Position numbers and translations under genes: made by a program. A stretch of 5,421 nucleotides of DNA, taken from NCBI GenBank assembly GCA_014378955.1, contig JACMMQ010000111.1, positions 1 through 5,421 of the forward strand, read 5' to 3'. Below, one piece after another: positions 1 through 5,411 of this stretch. Origin of the DNA: Clostridia bacterium (GTDB taxonomy: Bacteria > Bacillota > Clostridia > SK-Y3 > JACMMQ01). Numbering within the stretch: position 1 is the first letter of the stretch; every line of letters begins with the position of its first letter. The notes under the pieces were generated by a model. The model was not told the origin of the DNA. It ran no database searches and worked only from the letters and a program-made list of their open reading frames with translations.

Positions 1-714
1 GAGCTGGCGGATTCAAACCCAGTTAAACCAAGCATTGCACTCGGGACTGCTACAAAGTATTTTGAAAATCAATCACTCAACAGTATTCTTAAACAGGCAG
101 AGGACCGTATGTACCGAAGGAAGCTTATGGAAAATAAAAGCGCAAGAAGTAATCTCGTATCTTCATTAAAAAGAGCGTTGTTTGAAAATAGCTGTGAAAC
201 CGAGGAACATGCGCAAAGAATGCTAGCATTAGCCAACCGATTTAGTGGAATTTTGGGGCTTTCAGAAAATGAAACAGATGAGTTGGGATTACTAGCAATT
301 TTGCACGATATAGGTAAGGTAGGTATCTCGCAAAGCATCGTATCAAAGCAAGGCAAATTAACGGAACAAGAATGGGAAGAAATAAAAAAACATCCGGAAA
401 TAGGTTATCGCATCGCAGAATCTTCAGCTCAAATATCTCATATTGCAGAATTAATTTTATATCACCATGAACGTTTTGATGGCACAGGATATCCGCAAGG
501 CTTGAGTCGTGAACAGATCCCAAGGTTATCACGCATTATCGCAGTGATTGATGCATTTGATGTCATGACGCATGAAAGACCATACAAAAAAGCCATTAGC
601 CATGAACAAGCAATTGAAGAATTACAGCGTTGTTCTGGCACGCAATTTGACCCGAAAATTGTAAAAATATTTGTTGAAAAAATGTTGAGGACAAATGATT
701 CAGCCTACAGGTAG
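1..714 (+). CDS. GGDEF-HD-GYP cyclic-di-GMP signalling protein, 5'-truncated by the window
   Basis: The reading frame is open from the first base, so the start lies upstream and 237 residues are visible. Residues 1 to about 42 look like the end of a GGDEF (diguanylate cyclase) domain: a SIALG strand at 10-14, then AEDRMYRRK at 33-41, the usual last helix of that fold. A complete HD-GYP domain follows. Visible metal-site and signature residues are the early helix His (EEHAQRM, His70), HDIGK at 102-106, His131 in KKHPEIG, HH at 155-156 leading into ERFDGTGYP, and IDAFDVMTHERPYK at 183-196. With the GYP triad and metal ligands intact, the family's role, hydrolysis of cyclic-di-GMP, is plausible here. 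Whether the GGDEF half is an active cyclase cannot be judged, because its catalytic loop and any sensor domain lie outside the window. The protein ends at a TAG stop and no terminator is visible after it. Confidence 0.9.
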   Translation, partial: ELADSNPVKPSIALGTATKYFENQSLNSILKQAEDRMYRRKLMENKSARSNLVSSLKRALFENSCETEEHAQRMLALANRFSGILGLSENETDELGLLAILHDIGKVGISQSIVSKQGKLTEQEWEEIKKHPEIGYRIAESSAQISHIAELILYHHERFDGTGYPQGLSREQIPRLSRIIAVIDAFDVMTHERPYKKAISHEQAIEELQRCSGTQFDPKIVKIFVEKMLRTNDSAYR

Positions 715-746
715 GACGAATAAATGGCGAAATAAATGAAGGACAT

Positions 747-775
747 CCAAAATTTGTTTGCACTCTTTATTTTGG
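747..775. repeat. Inverted repeat bracketing the scfA -35 region (possible operator)
   Basis: CCAAAAT at 747-753 is mirrored exactly by ATTTTGG at 769-775, with 15 bases between. The arms are 22 bases apart start to start, about two helical turns, and flank the candidate -35 hexamer of the scfA promoter. Flanking bases are also nearly symmetrical (CAT before the left arm, ATG shortly after the right arm). This placement suits a dimeric regulator, but the arms are short and AT-rich, so chance is a real alternative. Confidence 0.3.
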
Positions 776-786
776 TATGATATAAT
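758..786 (+). promoter_or_regulatory. Predicted sigma-A promoter of scfA
   Basis: A perfect TATAAT (-10) lies at 781-786 and is preceded by TG at 778-779 with one base between, which makes an extended -10. The best -35 candidates are TTGCAC at 758-763 (17-base spacer) or TTTGCA at 757-762 (18-base spacer); both are imperfect, which the extended -10 can compensate. Transcription would start near 792, giving a short leader of about 29 bases with a strong ribosome binding site. Confidence 0.7.
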
Positions 787-802
787 GTTGCCCAAATGCA
801 AT

Positions 803-810
803 AAAGGAGG
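803..810 (+). promoter_or_regulatory. Ribosome binding site that fixes the scfA start
   Basis: AAAGGAGG ends 10 bases before the ATG at 821. An in-frame ATG at 812 sits only one base after it and is too close to be used, and the ATG at 758 lies upstream of the predicted transcription start. The site therefore selects 821, which also gives the family's standard MKHIKT beginning. Confidence 0.85.
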
Positions 811-820
811 AATGAAAGCC

Positions 821-958
821 ATGAAACATATCAAAACCATCAGCACAGCATGTTTGAAGGACAGTGCAGCACACGGCGGTTGTGGCGAATGTCAAACATC
901 CTGCCAATCAGCGTGTAAGACTTCTTGCACCGTTGGCAATCAAAAATGTGAGAAATAA
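821..958 (+). CDS. scfA: SCIFF family ranthipeptide precursor peptide
   Basis: This gene encodes a ribosomally made peptide precursor of exactly 45 residues, the length that gives SCIFF (six cysteines in forty-five residues) its name. It begins MKHIKT and has the conserved core GCGECQTSCQSACKTSC at 20-36, then TVGNQKCEK to the end. The six family cysteines are at 21, 24, 28, 32, 36 and 43; a seventh, Cys11, lies in the leader half. In studied SCIFF homologues a radical SAM enzyme joins Cys32 to Thr37 by a thioether, and both residues are present here at those positions. The maturase gene follows after 85 bases. No signal peptide or double-glycine leader cleavage site is obvious, so how the product is cut and exported is not shown. 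The mature product's function is not evident from sequence; a role in cell-cell signalling has been proposed for related clostridial peptides. Confidence 0.95.
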   Translation: MKHIKTISTACLKDSAAHGGCGECQTSCQSACKTSCTVGNQKCEK

Positions 959-975
959 TTAAATTGTAAGATTAG

Positions 976-1009
976 TTCGCCTAAGGAGAATGATTTTTCC
1001 TCGGGCGAA
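976..1009 (+). promoter_or_regulatory. Intercistronic RNA hairpin between scfA and scfB (possible attenuator or stabiliser)
   Basis: TTCGCCTAAGGAGAA at 976-990 folds back on TTTTCCTCGGGCGAA at 995-1009 around a four-base loop (TGAT, 991-994). Of 15 opposed positions, 12 are Watson-Crick, two are G-U wobbles and one is an A-C mismatch. No run of Ts follows, so this is not a standard terminator. It lies 17 bases after the scfA stop and 34 bases before the scfB ATG, where it could protect the 3' end of a processed scfA message or reduce readthrough into the enzyme gene. It also buries an AAGGAG sequence in its left arm. Confidence 0.6.
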
Positions 1010-1043
1010 TGCGTTGTTATGGGAATAGGGGAGTAGAGTAATA

Positions 1044-2390
1044 ATGGTTCACGCATTTTTATTACATGGCACTGCAATGCTTTTGGATGTGTATAGCGGT
1101 GCTGTACATGTGGTGGATCAAATGGTGGTTGACATCGTCCAGCTGTTTGAACAATGCACCAAGCAAGAGATTTTATCGCAATTACAAGAAAAGTATACAA
1201 GTGATGCTTTAGAAGAAGGATATGAGGAGGTAGCGATCCTCAAACAGCAAGGGTTGCTATTCGCACAAGATAGCTATGAAGCAATCGCAACACAATTTGA
1301 TCAACCCACAGTTGTCAAGGCGCTGTGCTTACATATCGCCCACGACTGCAATTTGCGCTGTAAATATTGCTTTGCAGAAACAGGCAGCTTTCATGGCAGT
1401 CGCTCCATGATGCAGCTTGACGTTGGTAAGGCGGCAATTGACTTTGTGATTGAGAAGTCTGGCAATCGCAAAAACATCGAAATTGACTTTTTTGGTGGCG
1501 AACCGTTGATGAATTTTGAAGTGGTCAAGCAAATTGTACACTATGCCAAACAGCAGGGTGAACAAGCGGGTAAGCACTTTAGATTTACCATCACTACCAA
1601 TGGCATGCTGCTCAATGCCGATAACAGTGCATTTATCAATGAACACATGGTCAATGTCGTACTTTCGCTAGACGGAGACAAGCAAGTGAATGATGCGATG
1701 CGCCCTCGTATAGATGGCAGTGGCACTTATGACCGTATCGTACCAATGTTTAGGCAATTGGCGAAGGAACGTGCGCATCAGGGCTATTTTGTACGGGGTA
1801 CGTTCACCAGCCAAAACTTAGAATTTGCAAAGGATGTATTGCATTTGGCAGATTTAGGCTTTGAACAGATTTCAGTCGAGCCAGTGGTTGCGCCAGATGA
1901 CAAACATTATGCATTAAAAGAAGCACATTTGCCTATACTGTTTTTGGAATATGAAAAATTGGCACAGGCTTTTGTGGAAAGAAGTCAAGCAGGACAAGGT
2001 TTTCATTTCTTTCATTTTGCACTGGACTTATCGGGTGGACCGTGTGCACAAAAACGACTCAAGGGCTGTGGCTCGGGCTATGAATATTTGGCGGTGACGC
2101 CAGAGGGCGATTTATATCCCTGTCATCAATTTGTTGGCAATACACAGTTAAAAATGGGGGATGTGTTTGAAAAGACCATAGATGCAAGTATTTCGAAGTC
2201 TTTTCGTGAACGCAATGTATACACGCAAACGACATGTAAGGACTGCTGGGCGAAGTTTTATTGTAGCGGCGGTTGCCCTGCAAATGCCCATCAGCTCAAT
2301 GGTGATATGGACAAGCCATATGAAGTGGGCTGTGCATTGATGAAAAAGCGTATAGAATGTGCCTTGTGGATTAAAGCAATGCTTGGATAA
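1044..2390 (+). CDS. scfB: SCIFF radical SAM/SPASM maturase (thioether-forming)
   Basis: This 448-residue enzyme, about the usual length for the family, is predicted to use S-adenosylmethionine radical chemistry to make thioether links in ScfA in the cytoplasm. Residues 1 to about 85 fit the N-terminal peptide-recognition (RRE-like) region of SCIFF maturases, with DVYSGAVHVVD at 15-25. The radical SAM core starts near 92: C102-x3-C106-x2-C109 binds the catalytic iron-sulfur cluster, and GGEP at 151-154 contacts SAM. The C-terminal SPASM domain carries the full ligand pattern for two auxiliary clusters: Cys334 and Cys342, G355-x4-C360, C398-x2-C401-x5-C407-x3-C411, and Cys430. Its position directly after the SCIFF gene makes the substrate assignment strong. 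The start at 1044 is supported by AGGGGAG at 1027-1033, ten bases upstream. No promoter is seen in the gap after scfA, so the two are likely co-transcribed. Confidence 0.95.
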   Translation: MVHAFLLHGTAMLLDVYSGAVHVVDQMVVDIVQLFEQCTKQEILSQLQEKYTSDALEEGYEEVAILKQQGLLFAQDSYEAIATQFDQPTVVKALCLHIAHDCNLRCKYCFAETGSFHGSRSMMQLDVGKAAIDFVIEKSGNRKNIEIDFFGGEPLMNFEVVKQIVHYAKQQGEQAGKHFRFTITTNGMLLNADNSAFINEHMVNVVLSLDGDKQVNDAMRPRIDGSGTYDRIVPMFRQLAKERAHQGYFVRGTFTSQNLEFAKDVLHLADLGFEQISVEPVVAPDDKHYALKEAHLPILFLEYEKLAQAFVERSQAGQGFHFFHFALDLSGGPCAQKRLKGCGSGYEYLAVTPEGDLYPCHQFVGNTQLKMGDVFEKTIDASISKSFRERNVYTQTTCKDCWAKFYCSGGCPANAHQLNGDMDKPYEVGCALMKKRIECALWIKAMLG

Positions 2391-2406
2391 TTTTGGATTA
2401 AAGGTA

Positions 2407-2435
2407 TTGACTAAATATGAGGCGTGTAATATAAT
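2407..2435 (+). promoter_or_regulatory. Predicted strong sigma-A promoter of secDF
   Basis: TTGACT at 2407-2412 (five of six consensus bases) and a perfect TATAAT at 2430-2435 are separated by the optimal 17 bases. Transcription would begin near 2442, leaving a leader of roughly 70 bases before secD. It starts only 17 bases after the scfB stop, and no terminator lies between, so secDF can also receive transcripts from the scf genes. Confidence 0.85.
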
Positions 2436-2443
2436 AAAATTTG

Positions 2444-2463
2444 TGAATTTTGGAAAAAATTCA
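2444..2463 (+). promoter_or_regulatory. 5'-leader hairpin of secD, GGAA loop
   Basis: TGAATTTT (2444-2451) pairs perfectly with AAAATTCA (2456-2463) around GGAA, a GNRA-type tetraloop; two G-U pairs can extend the base. It lies almost at the predicted 5' end of the secD transcript, where such a stem could protect the message from degradation. The stem is AT-rich and only moderately stable. Confidence 0.45.
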
Positions 2464-2468
2464 TGTGT

Positions 2469-2485
2469 GCAAAGTTTATCTTTGC
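2469..2485 (+). promoter_or_regulatory. Second 5'-leader hairpin of secD
   Basis: GCAAAG (2469-2474) pairs with CTTTGC (2480-2485) around a five-base loop. The stem can be lengthened by GTG at 2465-2467 with CAC at 2489-2491 across a small internal loop. It ends before the ribosome binding site, so it does not itself hide the site. No T-run follows, so it is not a terminator. Confidence 0.4.
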
Positions 2486-2495
2486 TATCACTCAC

Positions 2496-2503
2496 AAGGG
2501 AGG
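2496..2503 (+). promoter_or_regulatory. Ribosome binding site that fixes the secD start
   Basis: AAGGGAGG lies seven bases before the ATG at 2511. The frame also opens at an ATG at 2463, but this site would then be inside the gene and the added 16 residues are not SecD-like, so 2511 is preferred. Confidence 0.85.
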
Positions 2504-2510
2504 AAAAAAA

Positions 2511-3797
2511 ATGGCATCAAGAAGTATCGGTAAATTTTTATTGGTTACGGCAATCATTGCTCTATTAGGGTATGTTGCTATGGCAGGGCTTCCGTTTCAG
2601 ATTTTCGGCAAAACAGTTCCTAGCGTATTTGACGAACAACGTGGCATTAAAAGGGGCTTAGACTTAGTAGGTGGTTCGGTTATGACTTATGAGGCACAAA
2701 CGGACAAGGTTACACCGAATGATATGAAAACAGTTATTAGTATCATGAGAAAAAGATTAGACAACCTAGGTCACTTAGAAGCGACCATCGCACAACAGGG
2801 TGAAAAAAAGGTACGTATCGAAATTCCGCAGGTGTTTGATGTGGAGCAAGCTAAAAAAGACTTAGGTCAAATGGCGGAGCTACGATTTGTTGATGCGGAC
2901 GGCAATACACTATTATCAGGCAAAGACGACATCGTCGATGCACAAGAAAAATATGGTGCGGTCAATGATAACGGCAAATCAGAATATTATGTTTTAATTA
3001 CATTGAGCAAGGGTGCAGTAGCAAAGTTCTCAGCGGCGACTGAAAAAGCTGCAAGTCCTGAATATGTTAGTGCAAAGAAAAACTTCATTGGCATCATGAT
3101 GGACGAAAAGGTTATTTCTCAGCCTTCTGTTAGTACAAAGATTGATACAGAAAGCGTGATCATTTCAGGCTCCTTTACAGCAGAAACCACCAAGAGCTAT
3201 GCAGGGCTTATCCGTGCTGGTAAATTGCCATTTAAAATGGAAGTGGTCAATTCTAACAGCATCGGGCCTACATTAGGTAAGGACGCACTGTCCTCAAGCT
3301 TGAAGGCAGGCTTGGTTGGCATAATTTTAGTGATGTTATTTATGCTATTCTTCTACCGTTTACCAGGATTGATTGCAAACATAGCGCTCGTTGCGTACAT
3401 TGCAATCATGACCATCCTGATGATGTTAGGTAAAAACTTTGTGACATTAACACTGCCTGGCTTTGCGGGGATTATCCTATCCATTGGGATAGCGGTGGAT
3501 GCAAATGTTATTATCTTTGAGCGTGTCAAGGAAGAGCTTAAATTGGGCAAGACGTTGCGTTCGGCTATGAGCGCAGGCTTTAGCCGTGCTATGACCGCAG
3601 TTATCGATGCAAATGTAACCACTGTGATTGCTTCCTTGGTGCTTTATTTCTTAGGCACAGGGCCAATCAAGGGCTTCGCAATCACCTTGCTGCTTGGGGT
3701 TGTCGTGAGCATGTTTACAGCAATTGTGGTTACACGCTACTTGCTTGAACAAATGGTTGGTATGCACATAAAAAATACAAAGCTTTACGGCGCATAA
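2511..3797 (+). CDS. secD: Protein translocase subunit SecD
   Basis: SecD is a membrane subunit that works with SecF on the Sec channel, using the ion gradient to help pull exported proteins across the membrane. This copy has 428 residues, shorter than the enterobacterial protein because the extracytoplasmic region is compact, as in many Gram-positives. A first membrane segment spans about 8-27. Conserved RGLDLVGG follows at 48-55, then the large external domain to about 260, ending near AGKLPFKME at 236-244. Five further hydrophobic segments occupy about 264-282, 287-306, 316-337, 370-384 and 388-412. The family motifs GIAVDANVIIFER at 326-338 and DANVTT at 366-371 are intact, including Asp330 in the transmembrane region, so the protein should be functional. 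It is followed directly by secF, with the secF ribosome binding site overlapping its stop codon, which suggests coupled translation. Confidence 0.96.
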   Translation: MASRSIGKFLLVTAIIALLGYVAMAGLPFQIFGKTVPSVFDEQRGIKRGLDLVGGSVMTYEAQTDKVTPNDMKTVISIMRKRLDNLGHLEATIAQQGEKKVRIEIPQVFDVEQAKKDLGQMAELRFVDADGNTLLSGKDDIVDAQEKYGAVNDNGKSEYYVLITLSKGAVAKFSAATEKAASPEYVSAKKNFIGIMMDEKVISQPSVSTKIDTESVIISGSFTAETTKSYAGLIRAGKLPFKMEVVNSNSIGPTLGKDALSSSLKAGLVGIILVMLFMLFFYRLPGLIANIALVAYIAIMTILMMLGKNFVTLTLPGFAGIILSIGIAVDANVIIFERVKEELKLGKTLRSAMSAGFSRAMTAVIDANVTTVIASLVLYFLGTGPIKGFAITLLLGVVVSMFTAIVVTRYLLEQMVGMHIKNTKLYGA

Positions 3798-3803
3798 GGG
3801 AGG
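3796..3803 (+). promoter_or_regulatory. secF ribosome binding site overlapping the secD stop
   Basis: AAGGGAGG includes the last two bases of the secD TAA (3795-3797). The ATG at 3804 touches it with no spacer and cannot be used well, while the in-frame ATG at 3813 is nine bases away. This places the secF start at 3813 and implies that ribosomes finishing secD help start secF. Confidence 0.8.
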
Positions 3804-3812
3804 ATGAAAATT

Positions 3813-4706
3813 ATGAAAATTATCGATTTTATGAAATGGAAAAATCTCTTCTTAGGCGTTTCTGTCGTCATTATATTGATTGGTTTGATTACATTTGCTG
3901 TCGCAAGATTAAACTATGATATTGATTTTGTAGGGGGATCTTCCATACAGTTAGATATTAATAAGGAATACACTACTGAAGACGGTGAAAAAATTACAAA
4001 AATTATCAAGGAAAAAATGGGCATTGAGCCATCCTCCATACAAAAAGCTGGCGCAACAGATGTTATTATCAAAACAAAGCCAGTTGATGATGCAAAGGTA
4101 GACGATGCAGTTCGTACAATTATTGCAGACTATAAATTAGATCAAGCAAAAGCACTCAAATTAAAGGAAAATATTGGCGCTTCTGTTGGACGAGAATTAA
4201 AGGGTAATGCAATTTTAGCAGGTATATTAGCTTCATTTTTAATTTTGATATACATTGCATTCCGCTTTGAGTTTTTAACAGGCGCAGTAGCAGTAATTGC
4301 GCTATTGCACGACGTATTAATTATGATAGCGGTGTATGCAGTATTCCGAATATCAGTGAATTCTGCCTTTGTAGCGGCAATTCTGACGGTGCTTGGTTAT
4401 TCAATCAATGACACCATCATCATTTTTGACCGTATCCGTGAAAATAAACGCAATATGCGTCGTGAGTCTTATAACGAATTGGTAAACAAGAGCATTACGC
4501 AAACGTGGGCACGCTCCATCAATACCGTTATGACCGTTGTTATTACATTGGTTGTATTGTATGTAATGGGCGTTCAATCCATTAAAGAATTTGCATTCCC
4601 ATTATTGGTTGGGGTTATCAGCGGGGCATATTCATCCATCTTTATTGCGGCGCCATTGTGGTTGACTATACACAATGCAATGAAGAAAAAGCCAGCAAGA
4701 GCATAG
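3813..4706 (+). CDS. secF: Protein translocase subunit SecF
   Basis: SecF pairs with SecD in the Sec export complex. This copy has 297 residues from the preferred start, close to the normal length of a stand-alone SecF. The first membrane segment is at about 11-31, followed by NYDIDFVGGSSIQLD at 34-48, the family's DFxGG element. A small external domain runs to about 128 (GASVGRELKG at 122-131). Five further hydrophobic segments lie at about 132-151, 157-178, 183-203, 236-253 and 260-285. The diagnostic motifs GYSINDTIIIFDRIREN at 195-211 and ARSINT at 233-238 are complete. In Bacillus the two proteins are one SecDF chain; here they are separate genes with a 15-base gap. A start at 3804 would add only MKI and is disfavoured because it abuts the ribosome binding site. 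The gene ends just before a strong terminator. Confidence 0.96.
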   Translation: MKIIDFMKWKNLFLGVSVVIILIGLITFAVARLNYDIDFVGGSSIQLDINKEYTTEDGEKITKIIKEKMGIEPSSIQKAGATDVIIKTKPVDDAKVDDAVRTIIADYKLDQAKALKLKENIGASVGRELKGNAILAGILASFLILIYIAFRFEFLTGAVAVIALLHDVLIMIAVYAVFRISVNSAFVAAILTVLGYSINDTIIIFDRIRENKRNMRRESYNELVNKSITQTWARSINTVMTVVITLVVLYVMGVQSIKEFAFPLLVGVISGAYSSIFIAAPLWLTIHNAMKKKPARA

Positions 4707-4722
4707 TATATTTAAAACCTTT

Positions 4723-4748
4723 AAGGCGGCTTATATGCCGCCTTTTTT
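4723..4748 (+). terminator. Rho-independent terminator after secF
   Basis: AAGGCGGC (4723-4730) pairs perfectly with GCCGCCTT (4737-4744) around the six-base loop TTATAT, and a run of six Ts covers 4743-4748. The GC-rich eight-pair stem plus T-run is a classic terminator. It ends the scf-secDF transcription unit 17 bases after the secF stop. The opposite strand lacks a matching T-run, so it acts in one direction. Confidence 0.93.
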
Positions 4749-4749
4749 G

Positions 4750-4755
4750 TATAAT
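4750..4755 (+). promoter_or_regulatory. Possible -10 element for nrdG, abutting the terminator
   Basis: A perfect TATAAT begins two bases after the terminator T-run, 26 bases before the nrdG ATG. The expected -35 position falls inside the terminator stem and shows no match to TTGACA, so the promoter is uncertain and might depend on an activator. The alternative is that nrdG is expressed only by readthrough of the terminator. Confidence 0.4.
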
Positions 4756-4781
4756 ATTTTGCAAAAAGAGGAAGGGTAGCC

Positions 4782-5297
4782 ATGAAAATTCGCATTGCTC
4801 ATTGCATCAAAGAAAGCATCGTAGATGGACCAGGGCTACGCTACGTCATTTTTGCACAAGGCTGCAAGCACAATTGCCCTGCATGCTTTAACCCTTTGAC
4901 CCACCCATTTGAGGGTGGAAACGAGGTGGATGTTGAGACGCTGCTAGAAGACATCAAGAGCAACCCTTTATTAAGAGGGGTAACCTGCTCGGGCGGAGAT
5001 CCTATGGAGCAACCAGCGGGCTTCTCGCAGCTTGCAAGCGGTGCAAAAAAACTAGGCAAGGATGTTTGGGTGTATACAGGCTACACATTCGAACAGCTTT
5101 TAGCAATGTCAGTGGAACAAAAATCAATATCAACATTTCTAAATCAAATAGATGTTTTAGTGGACGGCATGTTTATAGAAGAACGCAAGCACATGGATTT
5201 ACGCTATAGAGGCTCAAGCAACCAACGGCTCATAGACGTGCAAAAAAGCCTTAAGGATAAGCGAGTGGTGCTATGGCAACAAGGCGTTGTTAATTAA
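4782..5297 (+). CDS. nrdG: Anaerobic ribonucleotide reductase activating protein (radical SAM)
   Basis: NrdG uses a [4Fe-4S] cluster and S-adenosylmethionine to place the glycyl radical on NrdD, the oxygen-free ribonucleotide reductase that makes DNA precursors. This 171-residue protein has the normal length for the family. It carries DGPGLRYVIFAQGC at 15-28, with the cluster cysteines in C28-x3-C32-x2-C35 and the following NPLTH at 37-41. SAM-binding CSGGDPM is at 69-75, VWVYTGYTFEQL at 95-106, DVLVDG at 124-129 and the conserved YRGSSNQRLIDV at 142-153. The start is supported by the purine-rich GAGGAAGGG at 4768-4776. The partner nrdD is not next to it on either visible side; in many bacteria nrdG directly follows nrdD. 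A general pyruvate formate-lyase activase is less likely because of the short length and the RGSSNQRLIDV motif. Confidence 0.95.
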   Translation: MKIRIAHCIKESIVDGPGLRYVIFAQGCKHNCPACFNPLTHPFEGGNEVDVETLLEDIKSNPLLRGVTCSGGDPMEQPAGFSQLASGAKKLGKDVWVYTGYTFEQLLAMSVEQKSISTFLNQIDVLVDGMFIEERKHMDLRYRGSSNQRLIDVQKSLKDKRVVLWQQGVVN

Positions 5298-5377
5298 TAT
5301 ACAACTCAACTTTCCCATCTAGAAAAGCAGCCTAAACCCTTTAATATCAATGCCTTGAAAGACATTTAATTGTATAA

Positions 5378-5411
5378 TTGACAGACAAATACATCCTTTT
5401 TGTGGTAAAAT
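5378..5411 (+). promoter_or_regulatory. Promoter-like region at the right edge, for a gene beyond the window
   Basis: TAAAAT at 5406-5411 is preceded by TG at 5403-5404, an extended -10 pattern like that of scfA. A perfect TTGACA lies at 5378-5383, but the 22-base spacer is too long for normal use; a weak hexamer near 5383-5389 gives better spacing. A TATAAT at 5373-5378 overlaps the TTGACA. The rest of 5298-5421 has no coding frame or clear terminator hairpin after nrdG. Confidence 0.4.

Noticed and set aside
758..820. A longer N-terminus for the SCIFF peptide starting at 758 or 812.
   Set aside because: 758 lies in the -35 region, upstream of the predicted transcript start, and 812 is one base from the ribosome binding site. 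The start at 821 gives the family's 45-residue form.
990..1028. A 12-codon ORF (ATG at 990) preceded by AAGGAG inside the scfA-scfB hairpin.
   Set aside because: The AAGGAG ends one base before the ATG, too close for initiation, and both are buried in the hairpin; the peptide resembles nothing I recognise.
1329..2495. Open frames on the minus strand across scfB, such as 1329-1646 and 2148-2495.
   Set aside because: They lie opposite a well-supported gene, show no recognisable domains, and lack convincing ribosome binding sites.
2463..2510. An upstream secD start, or a SecM/VemP-like arrest peptide, at ATG 2463.
   Set aside because: The frame simply runs into secD with no stop, the added residues are not SecD-like or signal-like, and the strong ribosome binding site points to 2511.
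5355..5378. A promoter made of TTGAAA at 5355-5360 and TATAAT at 5373-5378.
   Set aside because: The spacer is only 12 bases, well below the usable 16-19.
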